Source: Paraburkholderia kururiensis JCM 10599 = LMG 19447 (lineage in GTDB: Bacteria > Pseudomonadota > Gammaproteobacteria > Burkholderiales > Burkholderiaceae). From it: 64,000 nt of DNA. The notes beneath the pieces were generated by a model. That model ran no database searches and had not been told where the DNA came from. It saw nothing but the letters and a program-made list of their open reading frames with translations. The translations under genes and the position numbers were made by a program. Where the stretch lies: NCBI RefSeq assembly GCF_003986935.1, contig NZ_RJZE01000019.1:112293-176292 (forward strand), in the 5' to 3' direction. Shown piece after piece: positions 1-8,008 of this stretch (positions within the stretch are counted from its first letter, which is position 1; each line of letters starts with the position of its first letter).

Positions 1-1
1 C

Positions 2-61
2 GCGCGGCCCTCCACGCAGGAGGAAGAGGCGTTCCTGCGCGAGCCGGGGTCTTCGTTTTAG
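2..61 (+). CDS. possible C-terminal end of a gene entering from the left edge
   Basis: An open frame enters from the window edge and stops with TAG. The tail reads as an acidic, soluble peptide (TQEEEAFLREPGSSF at its end), which is credible as a protein C-terminus. It would converge on the glycosyltransferase that ends at 146. Only 19 residues are visible, so no family can be named and chance cannot be excluded. Bases 62-145 hold nothing else I recognise. Confidence 0.3.
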   Translation, partial: ARPSTQEEEAFLREPGSSF

Positions 62-145
62 GGGTTTCGGCGGGTTTGCGGTGGTGGTGGCCCGCGGTGG
101 CGGATTCGCGGGCCAGCAGCGCTTCACACTGGACTCAAACGATAT

Positions 146-2242
146 TCAATCGAGTGGCGGCATCGCATCGGGCGTGCGCACGAACACGCGCAGCAGTTCG
201 TCCGTATCGCCGGGACGCGCGCCCGACCAGAACAGCTGCCAGCCGTCGCCGGGCGAGCGCGCGTCGTTCCTGCGGCTCTCCACGATGAGCCACGTGCACT
301 CGGTGGTCGCCGGGTCGGTGGGCACGTGTTCGATGCCCGCGAAGTAATACAGCATGGGCGCTTCGGATTCGCCGAGCCCGCTGCTCGCCATGCAGTCGCC
401 CTCGTTCCATTCGACGGCGAGATGCGCCGAGAGGTCTTCGAACACCGAGCGGTAGCTCTTCGCTTCATCGAGCCACGGCAGCAGCAGCGTGCTGATGAGC
501 CCCCACACGGCGGTCGCGCCGAGGCACCAGCTGAGCGCGCCGCGCCAGCGGCCGCTGTGCTTGAGCGCGGGCAGCAGCCAGAGCCAGCCCGCGGTCAGCG
601 CGATGCCGGCGGCGACGAGCGTCGGTCGCACCGGCATCGTCCAGTCGAGCGGCAGCCAGCGGCCGAGCCGTGCGAGCGAGGCGTGCGTGCCGACCGGGCC
701 CGTCATCGTCGACCAGATGATCCACGCGAGCAGCACGAGGGAGCCGAACAGCACGCGGCCCGTCATGTCCCAGATCACGGCAAGACGCGCGGGCAACCGG
801 CGGATGCCGTCGGCGGCGAGCACCGCGAGCGCCGGCATGAACGGCAGGATGTACAGCACGCGCACCGTGGCCGACGTCTGCAGCACGGCCACGCCGACGC
901 CTGCGAAAAGCGTGGGCAGCGCCACCTGGGGCTCGCGCCAACGCCGCCAGGTGCCCGTTGCCAGCGCGACGAAGGCGAGCGGCCCCGCCGGGAAGCCCGC
1001 CGTGAGCAGCGCGCGCAGGGCGAACAGATGTCCGTCGTTTTCCGAGCCCAGTTCGGGCACCGAAAAACCGAGGAAGCGGCCGACGTTGTTGTCCCAGAAC
1101 CAGACCTTGAAGAGCGCCTCGGAGCGCAGATAGAAACAGACCGGCCAGATCAGCGCGAACGGCGCGCACACCAGCGCGGCTACGGCAAGCGAGCGCATGA
1201 ACGCGCGGCTGCGGCAGGCCGGATAGAGCGCGAGCACGCCGCAGACGGTGGCGCCGAACACGAGCGGCAGGAACAGTCCCTTGGTCATCAGCGTGATGCC
1301 CACGCCTGCGCCGAGCAGGGCGGCGGGCACGCGCGTGTTGGTCTGCGTGTCGGGTTGCGACCATGTCTTTGTCCGTGCCTTTGTCCGAGCTTCTGTCTGT
1401 ACCCCGGCCGTGGCTGTGCCGCCGTTCGTTTGCGCCTGATTGGCCGCGCGGGTGGCCAGATGCGCGGCCAGATGCGCGACCACCAGCTCGTAGAGTCCGC
1501 ACAGACCCATCGCCGCGCCGGCCATCAGCGCGACGTCGGTCATCATGTCGTGAACGTGCTTGATGACGACGAGGCTGCCCGCAAAGAGCGCGACCGTACC
1601 GATCACGCGCAGGTCGAGCCAGCGGGCGGCGCCGGTCGTGCGCTTCGCGAGGCGCGCCGTGAAATAGAGCGCCAGCGCGGCGAACAGCGCACTCGCGAGG
1701 CGAGCCGCGTCGTGCAGGGGCAGATACCGTCCGAGGCTCCACGCGAGTCCCGCTGCGACCCAGTCGTAGAGCGGCGGCTTTTCGACGAACGGCTGTCCCG
1801 CGTTGGTCGGCACGACGAGGTCGCCCGTTTCCAGCATGTGCTGGACGATGCCGAACGTGTAGGTCTCGTCCTGCTTCCACGGGTCGTGGCCCAGCGTGCC
1901 GGGCAGCAGCCAGGCGCAGACGAGCGCAATGGCGATGAGCCAGATCAGCCGACGCGACCATGCGAGCGCCTGCGCGCCCGAAGCGGGCGCGAGCGGCGGA
2001 CCGAGTGGATCGGCAGGAACGGGCGCGACGGCTTCGCCTTGCGAGGCGAGCGCAATGGGTCGTGCGGGGGACGCCGTGCCTTCGGCGGATGGCGTGCCGG
2101 CAGACGCTTCGGGGGCCATGGCCGTTGATGCCGCGACCGGAAGGACGGCTGCGGCCAGACCGGACGCCGGCGAGCCGGCATCGGGCGTACCCGCCGCCGG
2201 CCCTCCCACAAGCCCGGCGACGGGGTGATTCGGTTGACGCAT
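146..2242 (-). CDS. ArnT-like (GT39/GT83) membrane glycosyltransferase
   Basis: A 698-residue polytopic membrane protein of the dolichyl-phosphate-mannose / ArnT fold, which moves a sugar from a polyprenyl-phosphate donor onto lipid A, a glycan or a protein at the periplasmic face. After about 90 residues of Ala/Pro-rich, probably disordered sequence comes the first TM helix, then the family signature DPWKQDETYTFG with its acidic pair and PFVEKPPLYDW near residues 115-160. Many further hydrophobic helices follow, with a C-terminal soluble part. The length is above the usual 550-600, and the extra sequence is all N-terminal. No convincing ribosome site precedes the chosen ATG, so a later start is possible. 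The acceptor is unknown, and there are no arn genes nearby. Confidence 0.8.
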   Translation of the reverse strand: MRQPNHPVAGLVGGPAAGTPDAGSPASGLAAAVLPVAASTAMAPEASAGTPSAEGTASPARPIALASQGEAVAPVPADPLGPPLAPASGAQALAWSRRLIWLIAIALVCAWLLPGTLGHDPWKQDETYTFGIVQHMLETGDLVVPTNAGQPFVEKPPLYDWVAAGLAWSLGRYLPLHDAARLASALFAALALYFTARLAKRTTGAARWLDLRVIGTVALFAGSLVVIKHVHDMMTDVALMAGAAMGLCGLYELVVAHLAAHLATRAANQAQTNGGTATAGVQTEARTKARTKTWSQPDTQTNTRVPAALLGAGVGITLMTKGLFLPLVFGATVCGVLALYPACRSRAFMRSLAVAALVCAPFALIWPVCFYLRSEALFKVWFWDNNVGRFLGFSVPELGSENDGHLFALRALLTAGFPAGPLAFVALATGTWRRWREPQVALPTLFAGVGVAVLQTSATVRVLYILPFMPALAVLAADGIRRLPARLAVIWDMTGRVLFGSLVLLAWIIWSTMTGPVGTHASLARLGRWLPLDWTMPVRPTLVAAGIALTAGWLWLLPALKHSGRWRGALSWCLGATAVWGLISTLLLPWLDEAKSYRSVFEDLSAHLAVEWNEGDCMASSGLGESEAPMLYYFAGIEHVPTDPATTECTWLIVESRRNDARSPGDGWQLFWSGARPGDTDELLRVFVRTPDAMPPLD

Positions 2243-2561
2243 CTAAAGATCTCGCTCTCGCTCCCGGCTGCTTTGGCGAGGAGCTGTTGTGCATAGGGTC
2301 TTGTCCGCCGGCGGTGCGCGTGTGGCGCGCAGGTCCGTGTCGCGCGGCGGACAAGCTGTCCCGCGATTCTATAGGGGGATTATTACAGCAGGTTACGAAA
2401 AGCGAAGAACAGTCGTAATCAAGCGACGGTGGGAATCTAGGCCGGGCGAGAGGTGATTGGAGCGGGGCGCGTAGACCGGGTCGCGCCAGACCGGGTCGCG
2501 TAGACCGCGTCTGCTTGCGCAAGACGCGGGCGTGGAAGACCGGTGGGAGTGACGCAGCCCG
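2243..2561. other. intergenic region, 319 bp
   Basis: This lies upstream of the minus-strand glycosyltransferase and downstream of the minus-strand dehydrogenase. A local AT-rich patch around 2365-2400 could hold the glycosyltransferase promoter, but no clean -35/-10 pair is seen. The short tandem repeat at 2469-2511 lies here. No gene is supported. Confidence 0.5.
2469..2511. repeat. three tandem copies of a 14-15 bp unit
   Basis: GCGTAGACCGGGTC, GCGCCAGACCGGGTC and GCGTAGACCGCGTC lie head to tail in non-coding sequence between the dehydrogenase and the glycosyltransferase. The unit has no dyad symmetry. It looks like a small replication-slippage repeat, with no function evident. Confidence 0.7.
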
Positions 2562-3308
2562 TCAGCGGCCGGCGCTGACGTCGAGCAGGGCGCCCGTTAC
2601 GTAGGAAGCGGCGTCGCTGAGCAGCCAGACGATGGCTTCGGCCACCTCGTCGGCGGTGCCGGGCCGGCCCAGCGGCGTCTGCGCGCCGAGCACCGCGGCG
2701 CGCTCGGGGCGTCCGCCGCTCGCGTGAATGTCGGTGTCGATCAGGCCAGGCCGCACCGCGTTGACCCGCACGCCTTGCGGCCCGAGTTCCTTGGCGAGGC
2801 CGATGGTCATGGTGTCGACCGCGCCTTTCGACCCTGCGTAGTCGACGTATTCGTTCGGCGAGCCAAGGCGCGCCGCAGCCGACGACACGTTGACGATCGC
2901 ACCGCCGTCGCCGCCGCGGTCCTTCGACATGCGGCGCGCCGCTTCGCGCGCGCAGAGGTAGGCGCCGTAGACGTTGACGTCGAACATACGCCGCAGGCGC
3001 TCCGCGCTCATGTCGGCGAGCGGCAGGGAGGGCGCGACGATACCTGCGTTGTTGACGAGCGCATCGATGCGGCCGAACGCCTTTTCGAGCGTATCGAACA
3101 TGGCGATGACGTCGGCCTCGTTCGCCACGTCGCCGCGTATCAGGCGGGCGTGGCCGCCGGCGCGGCCCACTTGCGCGGCGACTTCCTGGGCGGCGGCTTC
3201 GTTGTGGGCGTAGTTGACGCCCACGGTCCAGCCCCGCGCGCCGAGCAGCCTTGCCGTCGCGCGGCCGATGCCGCGGCTCGCGCCCGTGATCAGAACGACT
3301 TTCGACAT
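2562..3308 (-). CDS. SDR family NAD(P)-dependent oxidoreductase
   Basis: A classical short-chain dehydrogenase/reductase of 248 residues, the usual length. The N-terminal nucleotide-binding motif GASRGIGRATA, the NNAGI motif near residue 88, a serine around residue 142 and the catalytic YAGSK (YxxxK) near 157-161 are all present. The C-terminal end (SDAASYVTGALLDVSAGR) is typical of the FabG-like branch. This class reduces or oxidises a carbonyl or hydroxyl group with NAD(P)H, but the substrate cannot be inferred. It lies 64 bp upstream of the LOG gene on the same strand without an obvious shared role. Confidence 0.9.
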   Translation of the reverse strand: MSKVVLITGASRGIGRATARLLGARGWTVGVNYAHNEAAAQEVAAQVGRAGGHARLIRGDVANEADVIAMFDTLEKAFGRIDALVNNAGIVAPSLPLADMSAERLRRMFDVNVYGAYLCAREAARRMSKDRGGDGGAIVNVSSAAARLGSPNEYVDYAGSKGAVDTMTIGLAKELGPQGVRVNAVRPGLIDTDIHASGGRPERAAVLGAQTPLGRPGTADEVAEAIVWLLSDAASYVTGALLDVSAGR

Positions 3309-3372
3309 TGCGGCCTCCCGCCAGTCAGGTTCACGACGTCACATCGCGTGATTGCAGAAGCTTCGGACGGGT

Positions 3373-3957
3373 TCAAACGGCTTCGCGCGCCGTCGTCCAT
3401 TTGTCGGCGACGGGCGGCTGGTAGCGCTGCAGTTTCGCGATCAGCGCATGCGGATCGGCTTCGACCTGCAGGATGTCGAGCCAGTTCTGCCGCATGAAGC
3501 CTTCCTGCACGGTGTGCCGGAGCAACGCCATCAGCGGGTCGTAGAACCCTTGAATGTTGAGCAGCGCCACCGGCTTCTGGTGATAGCCGAGCTGCGCCCA
3601 CGTGAATACCTCGAACAGTTCCTCGAGCGTGCCGGCACCGCCGGGCAGCGCGACGAAGGCGTCGGCGAAGTCGGCCATCATCTTCTTGCGCTGGTGCATG
3701 TCGGGCACGACGTGCAGTTCGGAAAGGCCCGTGTGGCCCACTTCCTTGTTGACGAGCAGCTCCGGAATCACGCCGATGGCGCGGCCGCCCTGGGCCAACA
3801 CTTCGTCGGCGATGGCGCCCATCAAGCCGACCTTGCCGCCGCCGTAGACGAGCGCCAGATCCGCTTCCACGAGCGCGCGCCCGAATGCCCGCGCCGCCTC
3901 CTGATAATCGTTCCTCACGCCGAATGAGGAGCCGCAATAGACACAAACCGACTTCAT
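3373..3957 (-). CDS. LOG family protein (TIGR00730 type)
   Basis: A 194-residue Rossmann-fold protein of the LOG family, whose characterised members hydrolyse cytokinin riboside 5'-monophosphates or other nucleoside monophosphates to base plus ribose 5-phosphate. The start MKSVCVYCGSSFG is the family N-terminus. The phosphate-binding GGGKVGLMG is near residue 40, and the signature PGGAGTLEELFEVFTW, with its catalytic Glu, is near 105-120. Length is normal. In bacteria without plant interaction the role is probably nucleotide salvage or housekeeping, so hormone production should not be assumed. Start ATG at 3957. Confidence 0.9.
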   Translation of the reverse strand: MKSVCVYCGSSFGVRNDYQEAARAFGRALVEADLALVYGGGKVGLMGAIADEVLAQGGRAIGVIPELLVNKEVGHTGLSELHVVPDMHQRKKMMADFADAFVALPGGAGTLEELFEVFTWAQLGYHQKPVALLNIQGFYDPLMALLRHTVQEGFMRQNWLDILQVEADPHALIAKLQRYQPPVADKWTTAREAV

Positions 3958-4024
3958 TGCCGAACGTTCCTGTTTTCGTTGCCGTCGAGCGGGCGGGCCG
4001 CACCGGCCGCCGCGCCCATGGGTG

Positions 4025-4801
4025 TCATGCGCCGCCGGCCGCGTTTTCGCGTGGCGGCAGGTAGTCGTAGAACTCGCGCCGCGGCAGACGTCCCGAGACG
4101 AGGTCGTCGAAAATCTGGCGCGAGCGGCCGCGCAGGTACGGCGCCATCAGCGACACGATCTGCACGCTCACCTGGTGCAGCTCGGCGCGGATCGCTTCCT
4201 GATCGTTGTACTTGCGCGGGTTCATCACGAACTGATACGACAGCCAGTAGGTGCCGATAAGCCCGATGTTGGTGCCGATGACGTTGATCTCGTCGGGCGT
4301 GGCGACCATCTCGCCGTCCGAGACCAGTTGCTCGCAGAACTGGCCGGCGAAGCGCACCTTGTGGCTGATGATCTGCTTGAAGTGCATCTCCAGCGTGCGG
4401 TTGCGCGCCAGCAGGTCGTTGAGGTCGCGATAGAGGAAGCGGTAGCGCCACATGAAGTCGACCATGTACTGAAGGTACGACCACATTTCGTCGATGGTGA
4501 CCCGATGGTCGTCGGGAAAGCGCAGCCGCTTTTCGATCTCCTGCTCGAACTGGCTGAAGATGCTGTTGATGATGTCGTCTTTGTTGCGGAAGTGGTAGTA
4601 CAGGTTGCCTGGACTGATCTCCATTTCCTCGGCGATCGTCGTCGTGGTGACGTTCGGTTCACCGATCTCGTTGAAGAGTTTCAGAGAGAGCTCGAGAATC
4701 CGCTCACGGGTGCGGCGGGGAGGTTTGGCTTCCATGTCGTCCGGCCCTGGTTCTTGCCGGGCAGGCGCGGCGGCGGGCCGTTCGCGCGCCTGCCCGGACA
4801 C
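4025..4801 (-). CDS. TetR/AcrR family transcriptional regulator
   Basis: A one-component repressor with a TetR helix-turn-helix at roughly residues 35-75: RERILELSLKLFNEIG, then TTTTIAEEMEISPGNLYYHF with the typical recognition-helix end. It is followed by a long all-helical ligand-binding domain. The given start is a GTG that adds a low-complexity leader. An in-frame ATG at 4735 (MEAKPPRRTRERI) would give 236 residues and is a fair alternative. The gene is monocistronic. Upstream sequence carries a TATAAT-like -10 (minus strand, 4831-4836) and an ATCGTTC half-site (4822-4828) also found in the palindrome at 44481. The ligand and regulon are unknown. Confidence 0.88.
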   Translation of the reverse strand: MSGQARERPAAAPARQEPGPDDMEAKPPRRTRERILELSLKLFNEIGEPNVTTTTIAEEMEISPGNLYYHFRNKDDIINSIFSQFEQEIEKRLRFPDDHRVTIDEMWSYLQYMVDFMWRYRFLYRDLNDLLARNRTLEMHFKQIISHKVRFAGQFCEQLVSDGEMVATPDEINVIGTNIGLIGTYWLSYQFVMNPRKYNDQEAIRAELHQVSVQIVSLMAPYLRGRSRQIFDDLVSGRLPRREFYDYLPPRENAAGGA

Positions 4802-4830
4802 GGTTGGTCTTTTTTAAGACTATCGTTCGA

Positions 4831-4836
4831 TTATAA
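4831..4836 (-). promoter_or_regulatory. candidate -10 of the TetR gene promoter
   Basis: On the minus strand the sequence reads TATAAT in an otherwise GC-rich gap, about 30 bp upstream of the GTG start. No good -35 stands 16-18 bp before it, which fits a regulated promoter. The match to the -10 consensus is exact, but the full promoter is inferred. Confidence 0.5.
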
Positions 4837-4967
4837 ACCGACCATTTCCCGCCGAAGCTCAGGGTTCCCACGCAGTGCGGCGATGCGCCGTCCGGTGCAC
4901 GCGAGCGTCTTTTCCACCGTTTTGCGCCACTTTTGCGCGGCGCTTCGGCCCGCCTTCTACCGTGCGC

Positions 4968-5717
4968 CTACGGCAGCGCCGCGAGCCAGCGCGAGAGCAG
5001 CGGGCCGACGAGCGGGGCCAGGATCAGCACCCACGTCATCACGCAGACGAACAGCGCCACCATCACGGCGGCGCTGCCCAGGTCCTTGGCGCGCCGCGAC
5101 AGCTCGTGACGCTCGAGCGAAATCCGGTCGATGGCCGCTTCCAGACTCGAATTGAGCAGCTCGACGATCAGCACCAGCAGCACGGAGCCGAGCAGCAGCA
5201 CGCGCGCGACCGGCTCGACGGGCACCAGCAGCCCGATGGGCAGCAGGATCGCGGCGAGCGTGAGCTCCTGGCGAAATGCGCTTTCCACGCGGATGGCCAC
5301 GCGAAAGCCAGCCAGCGAGTTCTTGAGCGCATGCCACGCGCGCGTCACGCCGCGGTTGCCCTTGTACGGGTTGAATGGCAGCGGGGCGAGCGGATCGTCG
5401 GGGCCGAGCGGCTCGTGCATCTCGGCGTGGTCCGCGTGATTAGCCTCTACGCGGTGGGCGGGCTGGGCGGGGGAGGGGCGCATGGTGTGCCGCGAGGGCG
5501 CGTGCTCGTGGTCGGGTTGCCCAGCATGATACGCGCCGGGCTTGCCGCCACCCGGCTTGCGGCCGGACATCGGCGGGTCACGCCGAACGCCGGGGCTGGC
5601 CGATGCGTCAGCTGCCGCCGCATTGGCCGCGGCAGCCGTGGCGTCCGGTGCCTCGCGTTCGCGCTCCTCGCTTGCGGAAGAAGGCATGGGAGAAGGCACA
5701 GGAGAAAGTCGTCGCAT
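4968..5717 (-). CDS. dgkA: diacylglycerol kinase (DgkA family)
   Basis: An inner-membrane kinase that phosphorylates diacylglycerol to phosphatidic acid. The conserved core occupies the last 125 residues: GVTRAWHALKNSLAG, an amphipathic helix with FRQEL, three TM helices, and the catalytic signature ELLNSSLEAAIDRIS followed by KDLGSAAV. The frame is open for 249 residues against a usual 120-140. The first 110 are Ala/Pro/His-rich and unlike the family, and none of the possible ATGs (for example 5482) has a clear ribosome site, so the true start is uncertain. It lies 33 bp downstream of the GT4 glycosyltransferase on the same strand. A job recycling diacylglycerol made by the PlcP-like enzyme further upstream fits the context. 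Confidence 0.87.
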   Translation of the reverse strand: MRRLSPVPSPMPSSASEEREREAPDATAAAANAAAADASASPGVRRDPPMSGRKPGGGKPGAYHAGQPDHEHAPSRHTMRPSPAQPAHRVEANHADHAEMHEPLGPDDPLAPLPFNPYKGNRGVTRAWHALKNSLAGFRVAIRVESAFRQELTLAAILLPIGLLVPVEPVARVLLLGSVLLVLIVELLNSSLEAAIDRISLERHELSRRAKDLGSAAVMVALFVCVMTWVLILAPLVGPLLSRWLAALP

Positions 5718-5750
5718 GGTGGAAGGTTGGCGGCAGTAGCAGGGCCGCCG

Positions 5751-6782
5751 TCACGCGGTGGCGCTGCGCTCCTCGACGGTCGCGCGCGGCAGCGGTTTCA
5801 GGTGTGCCGCGAACTGCGCCGACGCGGCGCTCCACGAGAACCGCTCGGCCCACGCGCGCGCCGCGTTCCGGTCGATCTTCAGCGCTTCGAGGCAGGCTTC
5901 GCGCAGGTCTTCGTTCATGGCGCCCGCGCCGCCGTCGCCGAGCACGTCGATCGGCCCCGTCACCGGGTAGGCAGCGACCGGCGTGCCGCATGCAAGCGCT
6001 TCGAGCAGCACGAGGCCGAAGGTGTCGGTGCGGCTCGGGAACACGAATACGTCGGCGGCCGCGTAGACCTTCGCGAGCTCGGCCTGGCTCAGCACACCGA
6101 GGTAGTTCGCCTGCGGGTAGCGCGACTTCAGTTCGCCGAGCGCCGGACCTTCGCCCGCCACCCACTTCGAGCCGGGCAGATCGAGCTTGAGAAATGCCTC
6201 GACGTTCTTTTCGACGGCGACACGACCGACGTACAGGAAGATCGGCCGCGCCGTGTTGAGCACCTTCGAGTCCATCTGATGAAAGATGTCGAGGTCGACG
6301 CCGCGCGTCCACAGCACGACGTTCGTGAAGCCGAACTTTTCGAGATCGGCCTTGACGACCGGCGTAGGCGCCATCACGGCAAGCGATGGCTTGTGGAACC
6401 AGTGCAGGAAGCGGTAGGTGGCCGCGAGCGGAATGCCGAAACGGGCCTGCACATATTCGGGAAAGCGCGTGTGGTACGCGGTCGTGAACGGCAGCCGATG
6501 CGTGATCGCGTAGCGGCGCGCTGCGAGGCCGAGCGGACCTTCGGTCGCGATGTGCAGCGCGTCGGGTGCGAAGTCGTCGATGCGACGGTGCAGCTTGCCC
6601 TTCGGGAACAGCGACAGGCGGATTTCCGGGTAGGTGGGACACGGTACCGTGCGGAACTCCAGCGGCGTGACGATCTCCACGCGGTGGCCGAGCGCGGTGA
6701 GCTCGCGCGTCGTGTTCTTCAAAGTGCGCACGACGCCGTTTACCTGCGGCTCCCATGCGTCCGTCACGATCATGATCTTCAT
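5751..6782 (-). CDS. GT4 family glycosyltransferase, Agt-like (candidate diacylglycerol glycosyltransferase)
   Basis: A 343-residue GT-B fold enzyme. The N-terminal domain begins MKIMIVTDAWEPQVNGVVRT, the glycine/asparagine loop of GT4 enzymes. FTTAYHTRFPEY is near residue 95. The C-terminal domain has FLYVGRVAVEKN near 200 and the nucleotide-sugar signature FPSRTDTFGLVLLEALACGTPV near 270-290, with its EX7E-type spacing. The start at 6782 is chosen because homologous sequence begins there; the frame is open further upstream. It lies 77 bp after the PlcP-like gene and 33 bp before dgkA. From established knowledge, PlcP-Agt pairs convert phospholipid to glycolipid in phosphate-starved proteobacteria. 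The specific sugar and acceptor here are inferred. Confidence 0.85.
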   Translation of the reverse strand: MKIMIVTDAWEPQVNGVVRTLKNTTRELTALGHRVEIVTPLEFRTVPCPTYPEIRLSLFPKGKLHRRIDDFAPDALHIATEGPLGLAARRYAITHRLPFTTAYHTRFPEYVQARFGIPLAATYRFLHWFHKPSLAVMAPTPVVKADLEKFGFTNVVLWTRGVDLDIFHQMDSKVLNTARPIFLYVGRVAVEKNVEAFLKLDLPGSKWVAGEGPALGELKSRYPQANYLGVLSQAELAKVYAAADVFVFPSRTDTFGLVLLEALACGTPVAAYPVTGPIDVLGDGGAGAMNEDLREACLEALKIDRNAARAWAERFSWSAASAQFAAHLKPLPRATVEERSATA

Positions 6783-6859
6783 CGGTGTCTGGCCCTCTCG
6801 AGTGTCTTGCGCGTGCTGCGCCGGTGGTGGCTGCTGCGGGTGCCCGTGGGGCGCGTGGA

Positions 6860-7822
6860 TCATGCCGCGGCCTTCGCCTTGCCGGTCTTCGCCGGTACGC
6901 CTTGCGGGCTGCGCATCACGGTCCAGTAGATGACCTTGAGTTCGCCCTCGAAGGTCTCGACGAGCGCCGAGAGGCTCTCCACCCAGTCGCCGTCGTTGCA
7001 ATAGAGCACGCCGTCGATGTCGCGGATCTCGGCCTTGTGAATGTGTCCGCACACCACGCCGTCGCAGCCTCGGCGGCGCGCTTCCTCGGTCATGACACGT
7101 TCGAACGACGAGATGAAGTTCACCGCGTTCTTCACCTGGTGCTTCAGATACTGCGAGAGCGACCAGTACTGGAAGCCGAGCCGGCTGCGGATGCGGTTGA
7201 ACCAGCGGTTGAGCACGAGGATCAGCGTGTACAGCGTGTCGCCCAGGTAGGCGAGCCACTTCGCGTGCTGGATCACGCCGTCGAAGAGGTCGCCGTGCAC
7301 GATCCACAGGCGCTGGCCTGCGATGGTGGTGTGAAATGCCTCGCCGCGCACGTGGATGTCGCCGAACGCGAGGTCGCAGAATTGCCGCGCGCCTTCGTCG
7401 TGATTGCCGGGGATGTAGACCACGTGCGTGCCCTTGCGCGCCTTGCGCAGGATCTTCTGCACCACGTCGTTGTGCGCCTGCGGCCAGTACCAGCCCTTTT
7501 TCAACTGCCAGCCGTCGATGATGTCGCCCACGAGATAGAGGTATTCGGACTCGTTGTGACGCAGGAAGTCGAGCAGATAGGGCGCCTGGCAGCCGTTCGA
7601 GCCCAGATGGATGTCCGAGAGCCAGATGGTGCGGTAGCGGTGCGACGCGGGGTGGTCGTCATCGTGCTGCGGTGCATCCGGTGCGTTCTGGTGCGTGAGC
7701 GGATGCGGCGGCTGAGGCGGCAAGGGCAGGGAGCCTGCCGGCGCGCCTGGCGTGAAGGCGACGGGTTCGCCACCCTGGCCGGTCTGACGGAAAAAGGAAC
7801 TCACGGACGTCTTCGGGGCCAT
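6860..7822 (-). CDS. PlcP-like metallophosphoesterase (COG2908; usually labelled UDP-2,3-diacylglucosamine diphosphatase family)
   Basis: A calcineurin-like metallophosphoesterase of 320 residues. Metal-binding motifs appear in order: SDIHLG, GDIIDGW, GNHDE, a VHGD motif and VCGHIHKAEI. The stretch around KGWYWPQAHNDVVQK and the central helix-rich insert (YWSLSQYLKHQVKNAVN) match what I know of PlcP phospholipases C rather than the shorter (about 240 aa) LpxH of lipid A synthesis. PlcP releases diacylglycerol from phospholipids under phosphate limitation. ATG 7822 is preferred over a GTG at 7888 because a Pho-box-like site lies at 7867-7884, just upstream. This is the first gene of a set with the GT4 enzyme and dgkA. 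The distinction from LpxH is from motif memory and not proven. Confidence 0.82.
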   Translation of the reverse strand: MAPKTSVSSFFRQTGQGGEPVAFTPGAPAGSLPLPPQPPHPLTHQNAPDAPQHDDDHPASHRYRTIWLSDIHLGSNGCQAPYLLDFLRHNESEYLYLVGDIIDGWQLKKGWYWPQAHNDVVQKILRKARKGTHVVYIPGNHDEGARQFCDLAFGDIHVRGEAFHTTIAGQRLWIVHGDLFDGVIQHAKWLAYLGDTLYTLILVLNRWFNRIRSRLGFQYWSLSQYLKHQVKNAVNFISSFERVMTEEARRRGCDGVVCGHIHKAEIRDIDGVLYCNDGDWVESLSALVETFEGELKVIYWTVMRSPQGVPAKTGKAKAAA

Positions 7823-7866
7823 GGCTCGCGCGGCGTGTTTCGGTATGCGAATTCGGCCACGCGCGC

Positions 7867-7884
7867 GTGACCGAGCCGTGACAG
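7867..7884 (-). promoter_or_regulatory. candidate Pho box (PhoB operator)
   Basis: On the minus strand the sequence reads CTGTCAC-GGCT-CGGTCAC: two 7-bp direct repeats separated by 4 bp, the exact architecture of a PhoB box (consensus CTGTCAT-N4-CTGTCAT). The first repeat matches 6 of 7 positions and the second 5 of 7. It lies 45 bp upstream of the PlcP-like ATG at 7822. A weak -10 could follow. Only one box was found in the window. Confidence 0.62.
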
Positions 7885-8008
7885 TCACGAGAATTTCTTA
7901 TTACGCGGCGGGAAGTGCGGCTGGGTTTGCCGCGTGTGTGTGGCGCGTTGTGCGCCTCGTGGTCATCACGCATCGAGCGGCTCGATCCGCCCGACGACGG
8001 CGAGGCGC

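Noticed and set aside
6860..7822. Naming the phosphoesterase lpxH
   Set aside because: It is 320 residues, not about 240, has the PlcP-like central segment, and is linked to a GT4 enzyme, dgkA and a Pho box. Genomes of this group are expected to carry lpxH elsewhere, although I cannot check that here.
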